A program made the position numbers and the translations under genes. A stretch of DNA of 64,000 nucleotides from Bin5 sp965207495 (lineage in GTDB: Bacteria > Chloroflexota > Anaerolineae > Caldilineales > Caldilineaceae): the NCBI GenBank assembly GCA_965207495.1, contig OZ242287.1:496001-560000 (forward strand), written 5' to 3'. The notes beneath the pieces were generated by a model that was given only the letters and a program-made list of their open reading frames with translations, did no database searches and was not told the origin of the DNA. Shown here in pieces: positions 8,156-16,279 of this stretch (its first letter is position 1; each line of letters begins with the position of its first letter).

Positions 8156-9169
8156 TCAGGCCAGCAGTGGCAGTGTCTCCTGCGTAATCTCATACTCCAT
8201 GCGTTCACCCGCCAGGTAGCGGGCCAGCTCGTCCACCATCACGCGGCCCATGCGCAGGCACTCGGTGTTGTGCGCGCCGGCGATGTGTGGGGTGAGGAGC
8301 ACGTTGGGCAGGTTGTAGAGGGGCGACCCGGCCTCTGGCGGCTCCGGGTAGGTGACGTCCAGCAGGGCGAACAGGTCCGGGCGCTGCTGCAGCACGGCGA
8401 TCATCTCCGGCTCGTTCACGACCGCGCCGCGCGCGGTGTTGATGAAAGTGGCGTTTTCTTTCATCGAGGCCAGGTGCGCGCCGGTTATCATGCCGACCGT
8501 TTCCGGCAGCCACGGCGTATGCAGCGAGACCACATCGCAGCGGCGGAACAGCTCCTCCAGCCCGACCGACTCCACATTCAGCTCTGCGGCCGTCACCGGC
8601 GTCAGGAACGGGTCGTACGCCAGAACGCGTACGGAGAGCGTCTCCTGCAGCAGGCGCGCGACCCGGCGTCCGATCTGGCCCAGCGAGATCAGGCCGACGA
8701 CGCCGGTGTAGAGGCCGGGCAGCGGCTCTTTCTCAAACGAGTTGTAGGTTCCCTCGTGGCGGAGTTTGTTGGCGAAATGCCAGACGCGTTTCAGGCTGAG
8801 GATGATCTGTGCCAAGGTGTACGGCGCCACAAACTCGGCATTGGCGCCATAGCCGCTGGTCAGGCGCACGCCTCGCGCCCACATGGCGTCGGTCACAAAG
8901 TAGCGGACCGTGCCCGCGGCATAGAAGATCGCCTCCAGATTGGGCGCGGCGTCTAGTAACGCTTCGTCCACTGGCGCCATGCCCCAGCCGGAGAAGATCA
9001 GCGAGACATCGGCCAGCGCCGCCGGGTCTGCCGCGATCGACTCAGGCGTCTGCAACGGCGCGACCATCTCCACCTGCGCTTCGATGTCGCGGCGCGTGTC
9101 TTCCCCGTATATGCGGGCAAAGGCGCTCTCACCCAGCAGGTACAGCCCCTTCGGCTTATCTGCTCGCAT
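8156..9169 (-). CDS. D-isomer-specific 2-hydroxyacid dehydrogenase
   Basis: A 337-residue NAD-dependent dehydrogenase of the PGDH/formate-dehydrogenase type. GLISLGQIGRRVARLL is the dinucleotide-binding motif, NTARGAVV carries the substrate-binding Arg, the Glu of TYPEPPEAG follows, and the catalytic His is in LLTPHIAGAHN. It would reduce or oxidise a 2-keto/2-hydroxy acid, such as a glyoxylate-, pyruvate- or sugar-acid-derived substrate. The start ATG 9169 is preferred over a longer in-frame extension because GTGGAG precedes it by 5 bp. Its place among sugar isomerases suggests a role in sugar-acid catabolism. Confidence 0.85.
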   Translation of the reverse strand: MRADKPKGLYLLGESAFARIYGEDTRRDIEAQVEMVAPLQTPESIAADPAALADVSLIFSGWGMAPVDEALLDAAPNLEAIFYAAGTVRYFVTDAMWARGVRLTSGYGANAEFVAPYTLAQIILSLKRVWHFANKLRHEGTYNSFEKEPLPGLYTGVVGLISLGQIGRRVARLLQETLSVRVLAYDPFLTPVTAAELNVESVGLEELFRRCDVVSLHTPWLPETVGMITGAHLASMKENATFINTARGAVVNEPEMIAVLQQRPDLFALLDVTYPEPPEAGSPLYNLPNVLLTPHIAGAHNTECLRMGRVMVDELARYLAGERMEYEITQETLPLLA

Positions 9170-9250
9170 CGCAACTCCACTCACCGCGTCGATTCCAGCC
9201 CCTGGTTTCGAGCCTCTCGTAACTGTACCCAATTCAGAGTGATGCCGTTA

Positions 9251-9286
9251 CCAAAAAACTAGAAACTGAAAACTGAAAACTGACAG
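9251..9286. repeat. Intergenic AAAACT heptad repeat, copy 2
   Basis: A run of 7-bp units (AGAAACT, GAAAACT, GAAAACT) sits directly before the stop codon of the downstream isomerase gene. It is the most regular copy of the A-rich heptad family in the window. Confidence 0.6.
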
Positions 9287-9287
9287 C

Positions 9288-10109
9288 TTACTCAGCCATC
9301 CACTGGCGCAGGACCTGCGCATGCTGGGGCAGGGCGACTTCCGGCTCCTCGATGTCGGGGTGCCACGCTTTCTCCCACTCGGCGCAGATATAGCCGTCGT
9401 AGCCCTTGGCCGCGAGCAGGTGTAGGATCTCCCGGCACGGTACTTCGCCCTCGCCCATCAGCTTCAACTCCCAGCTGTCGTCCTCCCTGCGCAGAGCGTC
9501 CTTCATGTGGACATGGGCCAGCCGGTCGCCGATGTAGTTCCAGGTATCCTCGGTCGATTCGCCCATGCGGTAGGGATGATGCACGTCCCAGACCGCCTTG
9601 ACGTTGGGTGAATCAACCTGGCTCAGGACACCAGCTACCTCCTGTCCGCGACAGAAAGCGTCGTGGGTTTCCAGGCAGATGGTGACGCCTTGCCGTTCGG
9701 CGTCCGGCGCGGCCTCGGCCAGGCTGGCGGCGACCAGATCGATCACATCTTCCATCGTCTGGCCCTCGGAAGGGCCGCCGCCGAAAGTGCGCACGATCGG
9801 CACCTCCAGGTCGCTGGCCAGCGCCAGGTAGGCGCGCAGGTCGGCCAGATGTTGGGCGCGGTCGTCCGCGTCCGGTGAAGAAAAGCGGGTGGACGCGCCG
9901 ATGCCGGCGATAACCAGCCCGTGCTGCTTCATCAGGCTGCGAATGGCGGTGCGGCGCTCGGCTGGCAGGTCCGTCGGGATAATCTGACCGTCCAGGATGC
10001 GGACTTCCAGCCCGGCGTAACCGTCGGCGACGGCCTGTTCGGCGGCGCGTTCAATCGACCAGCCCGGCGAGCCCAGTGTGCTGAATACGAGTGGGTAGGG
10101 ATAAGGCAA
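9288..10109 (-). CDS. Sugar phosphate isomerase/epimerase B (IolI/hydroxypyruvate-isomerase-like)
   Basis: A 273-residue TIM-barrel enzyme. Candidate metal ligands are Glu in ICLETHDA, Asp/His in VWDVHHPYR, His in VHMKDA and Glu in ICAEWEKAW; this order and spacing is typical of the IolI / hydroxypyruvate isomerase-like branch. It would interconvert ketose/aldose or inosose-type substrates in the cytoplasm. The start is a TTG (10109) preceded by AAAGGA at about 8 bp. It lies between the hydroxyacid dehydrogenase and the PARIS-like pair, on the same strand. Confidence 0.8.
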   Translation of the reverse strand: MPYPYPLVFSTLGSPGWSIERAAEQAVADGYAGLEVRILDGQIIPTDLPAERRTAIRSLMKQHGLVIAGIGASTRFSSPDADDRAQHLADLRAYLALASDLEVPIVRTFGGGPSEGQTMEDVIDLVAASLAEAAPDAERQGVTICLETHDAFCRGQEVAGVLSQVDSPNVKAVWDVHHPYRMGESTEDTWNYIGDRLAHVHMKDALRREDDSWELKLMGEGEVPCREILHLLAAKGYDGYICAEWEKAWHPDIEEPEVALPQHAQVLRQWMAE

Positions 10110-10145
10110 GGGTGTGATCCTTTCAGGTTGAAAAACTATTTTGGT

Positions 10146-10940
10146 CTACTGAGACGCGTTTTCCTGCCGTAAGACGGATAACTGATCCGCCATTTTCTGT
10201 TCGTTCTCTTGCATTAAACGACCCAGCATTGGATGAGCGGCAGTCATCTTGAGCGCGATCTCGTGCAACGAAGAGACGTTATAACGGGTGCCGCGGTTAG
10301 GGGCGTTCAAAAAGCGTTCAAGAATTTGAAAAAGCTGCTTTCCTCTGAGTTGAAGCTGATACTCTCTTCTGATCTTCTGATGATTCTTCTCTTCTGGAGG
10401 GCGAAAGCCACGGCTTATACGAAAGTCCTCGTCCATTTGCGTCTGCCCAAGCGGGACAACCTGATTGCAGTGAGTCTTGACCTCATAGGGTCGTCCCGCT
10501 AAATGCTCTTCAACTTCAAACGCAAACCATTCGACAATGGCTTCCAGCATCTGCTGATGTTCCTGCGCCTCCTCGGGGTCCAGAAGGTTTTCCAACTCGG
10601 CGTCTGTATACAGGTCATTCTCAATGCTATATCCTTCTGTCCAAATGACCTCATCATACTTTGATGGAATCCCGGAGAACAGCCACATGTCTTTATCGGC
10701 GACAAAGGCAACCGGCAAATTGGAGAATTCCTGCCTTCGATCATAGACAGATAACAGTTTGTCTCTACCACCCGTAGGAAATACATTCGCAGCTCGAAGG
10801 CCAAGGCGCGCTTCTATCCAGCGATAGATGCGCATATCCTCTTGGCCTTCAACAAGAACCGTTGGCAGTGCGGATCGTCGAAGCGCAGCGACCAATTCCT
10901 CTACCGTGGGGGACGGCGTCGGCACTAACTTGCTCCTCAA
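10146..10940 (-). CDS. DUF4435 TOPRIM-like protein, candidate AriB of a PARIS defence system
   Basis: A 264-residue protein with the DUF4435 architecture: LVEGQED (Glu31, Asp35) near the N-terminus, TGGRDKLL and VAFVADKD (Asp82, Asp84), the acidic residues of an OLD/TOPRIM-like metal site, then a charged helical C-terminal half. In characterised PARIS systems AriB is a TOPRIM-type effector nuclease held and released by the ATPase AriA, killing or arresting infected cells. The start is a TTG at 10940 whose TTGA overlaps the TGA stop of the upstream ATPase gene (10939-10937), so translation is probably coupled. Base composition is clearly more AT-rich than the flanking isomerase genes. Family assignment comes from motif reading; the PARIS role rests on the gene pairing. 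Confidence 0.75.
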   Translation of the reverse strand: MRSKLVPTPSPTVEELVAALRRSALPTVLVEGQEDMRIYRWIEARLGLRAANVFPTGGRDKLLSVYDRRQEFSNLPVAFVADKDMWLFSGIPSKYDEVIWTEGYSIENDLYTDAELENLLDPEEAQEHQQMLEAIVEWFAFEVEEHLAGRPYEVKTHCNQVVPLGQTQMDEDFRISRGFRPPEEKNHQKIRREYQLQLRGKQLFQILERFLNAPNRGTRYNVSSLHEIALKMTAAHPMLGRLMQENEQKMADQLSVLRQENASQ

Positions 10941-12097
10941 TCCTCTTCCAACGGAATCTCTTTATCGGGATACTTGGCATAAATGAAGGGCGAATGTGTA
11001 GCGATGAAGAACTGATTTCCTGTTCCCTGTTCCAGCAACGTCGGCAGCAAGAGCCTCTGCCAGTCCACGTGCAGGCTCAACTCCGGCTCATCGATGAATA
11101 TTGCAGTATTCTCGCTGAATGCGTTGTAGCACAGAAAACTTAGCATCTGTTTCTCGCCAGAGGAGAGTTTATCAGACGCGATAGCCTCCTCTACTGTACC
11201 AAGAGCTGTCTCGCCGGTTTCTTCTCCCAGAGTAATCCCGTCCGCGCTATCATCGCGGGCACTCCGTCCACTGACTCGAATTGCCTGATACTGTAAGATA
11301 TTTTGAGTAAGTTCAGACAACGCCACAAACGGCCTGCGCAACCGGTCTCGTTCGTCAGCAAGCTGTTGGATCTCATTCAGTACAGTAGGAGTGGCCTGAG
11401 ATGTCGCAGACCCTATTTCACCACCAGCGGAGACTTGGATTTTTTGTGAAATATCGTCTAATACCTTCGACTGAAGATTACTAATTCTTATATGGATATC
11501 GCCGTACTTCTGCTCCAAGAGTTGGCCGATATCATTGGTTGAGATTGAAGCAATGAATCTGTGTCCGTTTCTTGAGATTCCAGATGAAAAATCTTCCATG
11601 GAGTCTTGAAGTTTCTCCAGACCTGAAGTCATCTTCCATTCAGGATTGTCGATATTGCCGCGACTCACATAACCGCCTTCTATTCTTCTGAATGAGGGAA
11701 AAAACAGGCTACTCTTCATCAATTCAGCGATACGGCCACTAGCCTCTTCCAAATCTGCAAAGCGATTGATTGGAATTTCCATATCGGGGTAACGATCGTG
11801 AGTCCTTAGCCATTGCTCGCGATGTTCATAGTCAGCGAAAGTATAAGTATTCTTTCCCTTGTATGGTTTATCCCGCTCAAGCGACAAAGAAAACCAGCTG
11901 GTTTTAATGGAAACACGCTGAAAAGGAATCTCGAGGATAATCCGCGCAAGATTTCCGCTGATCAGATACCAAATTAGCTTCAGGAGCGTCGTCTTACCCG
12001 ACCCATTTTTGCCGGTAATGATGTTCAGGTCCTCATTGAACTCCAAGTCGGCATCGATTCGGTTGTTCAGACCTTTTACGTTAAGACTCTTTATCAT
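10937..12097 (-). CDS. AAA15-type ABC-like ATPase, candidate AriA of a PARIS defence system
   Basis: A 386-residue RecF/OLD-like ATPase. Walker A is GKNGSGKTT (residues 29-37), an ABC-like signature LSSGEKQML lies near 311, Walker B with catalytic Glu is FIDEPELS near 334, and a switch His is in ATHSP near 366. The long middle part is helical, as in SMC-like AAA15/AAA21 proteins. In PARIS, AriA forms the scaffold that senses phage anti-restriction proteins and traps AriB. ATG 12097 is chosen because AGGAGG lies 9 bp upstream; a GTG six codons earlier overlaps that site. Composition is AT-rich relative to neighbours, and the pair sits between two sugar isomerase genes, suggesting horizontal insertion. 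It is shorter than many described AriA proteins. Confidence 0.78.
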   Translation of the reverse strand: MIKSLNVKGLNNRIDADLEFNEDLNIITGKNGSGKTTLLKLIWYLISGNLARIILEIPFQRVSIKTSWFSLSLERDKPYKGKNTYTFADYEHREQWLRTHDRYPDMEIPINRFADLEEASGRIAELMKSSLFFPSFRRIEGGYVSRGNIDNPEWKMTSGLEKLQDSMEDFSSGISRNGHRFIASISTNDIGQLLEQKYGDIHIRISNLQSKVLDDISQKIQVSAGGEIGSATSQATPTVLNEIQQLADERDRLRRPFVALSELTQNILQYQAIRVSGRSARDDSADGITLGEETGETALGTVEEAIASDKLSSGEKQMLSFLCYNAFSENTAIFIDEPELSLHVDWQRLLLPTLLEQGTGNQFFIATHSPFIYAKYPDKEIPLEED

Positions 12098-12156
12098 CAG
12101 CTTGAGCCTCCTCACCTAACCTGCGAGAAGTGATCGACGCTCTCACGCCTTCTTTC

Positions 12157-12984
12157 TCACTCCTCGCCGTTCCCTCTCATCTTGCGGAAGAAATCCACCT
12201 CGCGCACAAAAGTGTCGAACCAGTCCTCCTCGTCGTCAATGTCATACTCGCAGTGAATTGACAGGAAACCGTCATACTCGATCCGGCGCAGTTCACCGAA
12301 GACGGCCGTCCAATCAACGATCCCCTCGCCGGCGGCCACCCAGAGCGCTTTGGCGGCGCCGTGGCCGTTTTTCTCGACGCGCTGGACGAGGACATCTTTT
12401 ACGGAGAGGATGCTCAGATGCTCGCGGGCCATCGCCAGGCCGAAGTCGAAGGGTTCGCCATCGACCGCGAAGTGGCCGGGGTCGAGATAGGCGCCCAAAT
12501 AGGCGGGGTCGAAGTCGCGCAGCAGGTGCATCAGCGCGGCCGCATTGAGGCCCATGCAGTAGTGCGAGTGCGTGTGGTAGCAGATCTTGACGTTGTAGAT
12601 ACTGGCCAGCCGTTCCCAGGCAGAGAAGGCCCGGCGCACATTGTCCACCTGCTCCCAGTAGTCCATCGTCTGCGGCTCGAACCTGAAATAGCCCAGCTTG
12701 AGCAGCCGCACGTCGGCGCTGTCCATCGCCGCCAGCAGCGGCTCGGCCAGGGGGTGGTCGGCCGTGAGCAGATCGAAGTTGCCGGTGACCATGCCAATCT
12801 GCAGCCCGGCCTGCTCCATCTCCGTCTGGGCCTGCGGCAGAGCCGCGGCCGCGTTGTCCGGGTTGACCGGATGGCCGGGACGCACCGCCAGGTCATAGCC
12901 GTCGTAGCCGTGCTTCTGCGCCAGCTCGACCAGTTCGGCGATACTCTTTTCCTGGAGCATCTTGCTGAAAACGATCAGTTTCAT
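12157..12984 (-). CDS. Sugar phosphate isomerase/epimerase C
   Basis: A 275-residue xylose-isomerase-like TIM barrel. HGYDGYDLAVRPGHP is the N-terminal barrel segment, ICYHTHSHY replaces the usual Glu-containing strand with a His-rich one, GAYLDPGHFAVDG carries the conserved Asp and His, LSVKDV follows, and LSIHCEYD supplies a final Glu. The unusual ICYHTHSHY strand suggests a distinct substrate or metal arrangement from the other isomerases here. GGGGAG lies about 10 bp before ATG 12984. It is followed by the PARIS-like pair and preceded by an SDR, all on the minus strand. Confidence 0.75.
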   Translation of the reverse strand: MKLIVFSKMLQEKSIAELVELAQKHGYDGYDLAVRPGHPVNPDNAAAALPQAQTEMEQAGLQIGMVTGNFDLLTADHPLAEPLLAAMDSADVRLLKLGYFRFEPQTMDYWEQVDNVRRAFSAWERLASIYNVKICYHTHSHYCMGLNAAALMHLLRDFDPAYLGAYLDPGHFAVDGEPFDFGLAMAREHLSILSVKDVLVQRVEKNGHGAAKALWVAAGEGIVDWTAVFGELRRIEYDGFLSIHCEYDIDDEEDWFDTFVREVDFFRKMRGNGEE

Positions 12985-13028
12985 GCGTTACAGTCTCCCC
13001 TGTCTGCTGGCCATTGTCGCTTCACATC

Positions 13029-13811
13029 TCACAACCGGTGCATATGAAAACCGCCGTCAACATCCAGCACCGCGCCGGTCGAGAAGGGGAACAGCCCCTC
13101 CGCCAGGGCGGCGACCGCTTTGCCCACGTCCTCCGGCTGCCCCCAACGGCGTATCGGGGTCAGGCCGTCGCCGATCAGATTGTCGTATTTTTCCTTCACC
13201 GTGCTCGTCATGTCGGTCTCGACGATGCCGGGCCGCACCTCACAGACGTTGATACCGCTCTCCGCCAGCCGGTCGGCGAACAGGAGCGTCATCATGCCGA
13301 CGCCGGCCTTGGAGATGCAGTATTCGCCGCGCGCCGGGCTGCTGGTGTAGGCGCTGATCGAACCGATATTGATGATCTGCGGCCCGTCCTCTTCGGCCTC
13401 GGGCGAACCGGCTTCCAGCTGCTCCAGCATCGTCCGCGCCACCAGCTGGCTGAGGAAGAACGGCCCTTTCAGGTTGACGTTCATCACCTCGTCGTAGGAC
13501 TCTTCCGTCGTTTCGAGGATGTCCATACGCGTGCGGGGGCCCATGCCGGCGTTGTTGACCAGCAGATCGACGCGGCCAAACTGTTCGAGCGCCGCCTGCA
13601 CCAGGCGCGCCCGGTCCGCAGCGGAGCCGATATCGGCCTGCACCACCAGCGCGTCGCCTCCGGCCTCGCCGACCATGCCGGCGGTCTCACTGGCCGTCGC
13701 CGCATTGCCGCGATAGTTGATAACCAGCGACCACCCTCTCTCTGCCAGCGCCAGCGCGATGCCGCGGCCAATCCCGCGTCCCGCCCCGGTGACTATTGCT
13801 GCCTTGGCCAT
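13029..13811 (-). CDS. SDR-family oxidoreductase, 3-ketoacyl-ACP-reductase-like
   Basis: A 260-residue short-chain dehydrogenase. VTGAGRGIGRGIAL is the TGxxxGxG cofactor motif, LVNNAGMGPRT the NNAG strand, INIGSISAY carries the catalytic Ser, and YCISKAG provides Tyr and Lys. PGIVETDM closes the active site. Many sugar dehydrogenases share this frame, and the neighbourhood makes a sugar or polyol substrate more likely than a fatty acid. The start MAKAAIV at 13811 is preferred over a seven-codon extension because AAGGGTGG precedes it. A short A-rich heptad repeat lies upstream. Confidence 0.85.
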   Translation of the reverse strand: MAKAAIVTGAGRGIGRGIALALAERGWSLVINYRGNAATASETAGMVGEAGGDALVVQADIGSAADRARLVQAALEQFGRVDLLVNNAGMGPRTRMDILETTEESYDEVMNVNLKGPFFLSQLVARTMLEQLEAGSPEAEEDGPQIINIGSISAYTSSPARGEYCISKAGVGMMTLLFADRLAESGINVCEVRPGIVETDMTSTVKEKYDNLIGDGLTPIRRWGQPEDVGKAVAALAEGLFPFSTGAVLDVDGGFHMHRL

Positions 13812-13872
13812 AGCACCACCCTTCCACTCCACAGTTTCTAACCCCCATCGAAAAGACGTCCGCCAATGGGGT

Positions 13873-13912
13873 TACTAAAAACTCAAAACTGACTACCAAA
13901 AACTAGAAACTA
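13873..13912. repeat. Intergenic AAAACT heptad repeat, copy 3
   Basis: Consecutive units such as TAAAAACT, CAAAACTG, CCAAAAACT and AGAAACT sit in the gap between the GH88 stop and the SDR start. It belongs to the same family as the copies at 9251 and 29901. Confidence 0.55.
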
Positions 13913-13915
13913 CCC

Positions 13916-15022
13916 CTACTCCACCCCCAAAACCTTACAAACCGCCTCCAGGAAGAAGTAGTCGCCCCACATCACGCTCTCGTTCACGCCCAGCCCCAGC
14001 CGTTCGTGGTACATGCCCTGCTTGAGAACGCCTTCCCAGCCCTCGTCGCCGTTGCCGACAAACTCCGGCTCGGTGAGCGTATCGACGATCTGGAGCGCGT
14101 AGTCGTGATACTGCTTGCCCAGCGTCGGGTCGCCGACCAGCTGCGAAAGCTGGATCAGACCGCTGGCGCTGATGGCCGCGGCCGAGCTCTCGTGCGGGTT
14201 CTGCGGCCCCCGCTCCGTCCAGTCGTTGGGCGGCACACCGTGGGCCGGCGTGTTCTCCATGTAGAACCAGGCGTTGTCCTGGCTGGTCTTGAGGAAGCGG
14301 GCATCCCCGGTCAGGCCGTAAACGGTGCCGAAACCGTAGAGCGACCAGCCGAGCCCGCGCGCCCAGGAGGAGTCGTCGCGCCAGCCCTGGTGCGTGGTCT
14401 GGCGCAGGAATTCGCCCGTCTCCAGGTCGAAGATGCCCTCGTGCGAGGTGCTGCCGTCGCCCCGCACCAGGTAGCGCCGGGTGGTCAGGCAGTGTCGGTA
14501 GGCCGTCTCCCACAGCTCTTCGTCATCGGTCTCCTGCGCCGCGTAGAAAATGATCGGCACGTTCATCATGATGTCGATGAAGAGGCTCTCGTCGGAGACA
14601 AAGGAGCGCAGGTATTCGCCCCTTTCCTTGAACCGCTTGGCGAGGGTCTGACCGGCCTCGATGACGACCGCGTTCTTGTCCTCCTCGCCGGTCAGGTCGT
14701 ACCAGCGTTTCCAGGTGGAGAGGAACAGGAAGCCGAGATCGTGGACGTTGAGGTCGGTCTTGCGGTGTTCCAGCAGGCGGGAGTAGTGCTCGGCCTTTTC
14801 GCGGAAATATTCATCGCCGGTGGCCTGGTAGACCAGCCAGAGCTGTCCACCGAGGAAGCCTTCGCACCAGTTCGTCCACGCCTCGCCGCCGTGCATCCAC
14901 TTCCCGTTCTGCGTGTACATCGGGAAATAGTCCGGGTGCGCTTCCACCAGGTTGCGCAGCTGCTCGGCCGCGAAGTCAACGGTTTTTTCACATTTGGTGA
15001 GCAGATTATCAAGGTCTATCAT
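13916..15022 (-). CDS. GH88 unsaturated glucuronyl hydrolase
   Basis: A 368-residue alpha/alpha-barrel enzyme. WTNWCEGFLGGQLWL, LNVHDLGF (Asp nucleophile/hydration-site candidate) and SDESLFIDIMMNVP (second key Asp), followed by GWRDDSSWARGLGWSLYGF, match family GH88. These enzymes hydrate the 4,5 double bond of unsaturated uronic acids left by polysaccharide lyases, releasing a keto-uronate. No signal peptide is present, so it acts on imported oligosaccharides. ATG 15022 is chosen over a TTG six codons upstream because GGGAG precedes it at about 10 bp. It is the clearest substrate clue in the region: uronate-containing polymers such as ulvan, xanthan or glycosaminoglycans. Confidence 0.88.
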   Translation of the reverse strand: MIDLDNLLTKCEKTVDFAAEQLRNLVEAHPDYFPMYTQNGKWMHGGEAWTNWCEGFLGGQLWLVYQATGDEYFREKAEHYSRLLEHRKTDLNVHDLGFLFLSTWKRWYDLTGEEDKNAVVIEAGQTLAKRFKERGEYLRSFVSDESLFIDIMMNVPIIFYAAQETDDEELWETAYRHCLTTRRYLVRGDGSTSHEGIFDLETGEFLRQTTHQGWRDDSSWARGLGWSLYGFGTVYGLTGDARFLKTSQDNAWFYMENTPAHGVPPNDWTERGPQNPHESSAAAISASGLIQLSQLVGDPTLGKQYHDYALQIVDTLTEPEFVGNGDEGWEGVLKQGMYHERLGLGVNESVMWGDYFFLEAVCKVLGVE

Positions 15023-15052
15023 CGGCTTTTGGTCTCCCAAGCTCGTTTACAT

Positions 15053-15112
15053 TGATTTCATTCGCTCTGATTTCATTCACACGGATTTCATTCACACCGA
15101 TTTCAATTTCGC
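15053..15112. repeat. 15-bp tandem repeat (four units) upstream of GH88
   Basis: Four 15-bp units of the form NGATTTCATTCNCNC run 15053-15067, 15068-15082, 15083-15097 and 15098-15112, the last one diverged. They lie 30 bp upstream of the GH88 start, inside its presumed leader or promoter, and behind the next isomerase gene. Confidence 0.75.
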
Positions 15113-15145
15113 GGACAGGTCTCTTATATCACTGTCCATACAAGA

Positions 15146-15988
15146 TCAGCTCTCTGCAGCCCCGGCGGCGCGCATCACCTTCCGCAGCGATTCCACTGCG
15201 TAGGCCATGCCGTCCGGGCCGCTGAACCCGCTGCTGTGCGCGGCGACCGCCAGGTGCGGCTCCAGAGCCAGCATTCCCTGATAGCCGCTGCTGATGAGCC
15301 GGTCCAGCAGTTCGGGGATCTGCCCGTCGCCTTCACCGGCGGCTTTGACGCCTCCCTCCAGCTTGCAGTCCTTGATATGCACATAGCCCACGCGGCTGCC
15401 GATCAGAGGCCAGCCCCGCTCGGTGATCCGCTCCTCGCCCACCTGCACGAAGTTGGCCGGATCCCAGAGGAAGACCAGATGGGGGCTGTCGATGGCTTCG
15501 ACCAGCTTGATGCAGCGGTCGAGCGTGTCGCCGACGATGCCCTTCTCGTTTTCCAGCAGCAGCGTGACGCCCTCTTCCGCGGCGACGTCCGTCAGGCGGC
15601 GCAGCCGGTCGATGGCGGTTTCCACATAGCTGTCGTAGTCGTCGCTGTCTTCGGGCGGGTGGAAGGAGAAGATGCGAATGTTGTCGGTGCCAAGCTGGCG
15701 GGTGATCTCGCTCAGGCGGCGCAGGTTCTGCACTTCCGTTTCAATCGGCTCCTCGATCGGGCTTTTGCCGACCGGGCTGCCGATCGCGCTGATTGTCACG
15801 CCGCTGGCATCGCACATCGCCCGCACTTTCGCGACCCGCTCATCCGACATGTGGAGGACGTTCTCACCCCACGCCGCCCGCAGCTCCAGGCAGGGGATCT
15901 TCAAATCGTTGAGCGTCTGCAGCTGCGACTCCAGGTCGGCCGCAATCTCGTCGCCAAAAGCGCTGATAGTAAAGGATGCAGTTGTCAT
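15146..15988 (-). CDS. Sugar phosphate isomerase/epimerase D
   Basis: A 280-residue TIM-barrel enzyme of the xylose-isomerase-like family. ISAFGDEIAADLESQL opens the barrel; VTLLLENEKGIVGDT holds the first Glu, LVFLWDPANFVQVGE the Asp, YVHIKDCKLEGG the His/Lys and MLALEPHLAVA the last Glu. The DEIAxDL opening is common in isomerases encoded next to Gfo/Idh oxidoreductases. It lies directly upstream of the GH88 gene on the same strand, separated by the 15-bp repeat array, so a common transcript is likely. Exact substrate unknown. Confidence 0.8.
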   Translation of the reverse strand: MTTASFTISAFGDEIAADLESQLQTLNDLKIPCLELRAAWGENVLHMSDERVAKVRAMCDASGVTISAIGSPVGKSPIEEPIETEVQNLRRLSEITRQLGTDNIRIFSFHPPEDSDDYDSYVETAIDRLRRLTDVAAEEGVTLLLENEKGIVGDTLDRCIKLVEAIDSPHLVFLWDPANFVQVGEERITERGWPLIGSRVGYVHIKDCKLEGGVKAAGEGDGQIPELLDRLISSGYQGMLALEPHLAVAAHSSGFSGPDGMAYAVESLRKVMRAAGAAES

Positions 15989-16055
15989 ATCTCTATGTCT
16001 CTCCGAATTAGGCCATCCATCTTGTCAATATGTGACTCCGAGTGAGGCAAGTAAT

Positions 16056-16160
16056 GGTGCTCCTCTCACCTCGTCATTTTTTTGGGCGGTCGGCCGCAAG
16101 CGGCCTCCCTTGTGCAGGGGCTGCGCCCCCGCAACGCCCCGCCCTTGCTAGACCACCGTC
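16056..16160 (+). repeat. Dispersed GC-rich hairpin repeat R1, copy 1 (short)
   Basis: The core GCAGGGGCTGCGCCCCCGCA is shared exactly with 36401-36588 (inverted) and 46291-46480, with CCGCCC and GCTAG following in all copies. It contains two hairpins, GGCCG-CAAG-CGGCC and GGGGCTGCGCCCC. It occupies most of the 280-bp gap between isomerase D and the Gfo/Idh gene. No protein is encoded. Confidence 0.75.
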
Positions 16161-16245
16161 GTGGACAATTGGATCGTTTGAGGCCAGCGAAGGGTGCAAG
16201 ACAACCCGCGCGCTTCCTATCAACCTACGGCGGTCCCTTGGTGTT

Positions 16246-16279
16246 CACTAGAAACTAAGAACTGCCCACTAAAAACTGT
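16246..16279. repeat. Intergenic AAAACT heptad repeat, copy 4
   Basis: Units TAGAAACT, AAGAACT and TAAAAACT overlap the last codons of the Gfo/Idh gene. It is a degenerate member of the same heptad family. Confidence 0.45.

Noticed and set aside
6347..8956. Very long (869-codon) plus-strand open frame
   Set aside because: It runs antisense across three well-supported minus-strand genes (methyltransferase, isomerase, hydroxyacid dehydrogenase). High-GC codon bias keeps the antisense frame open.
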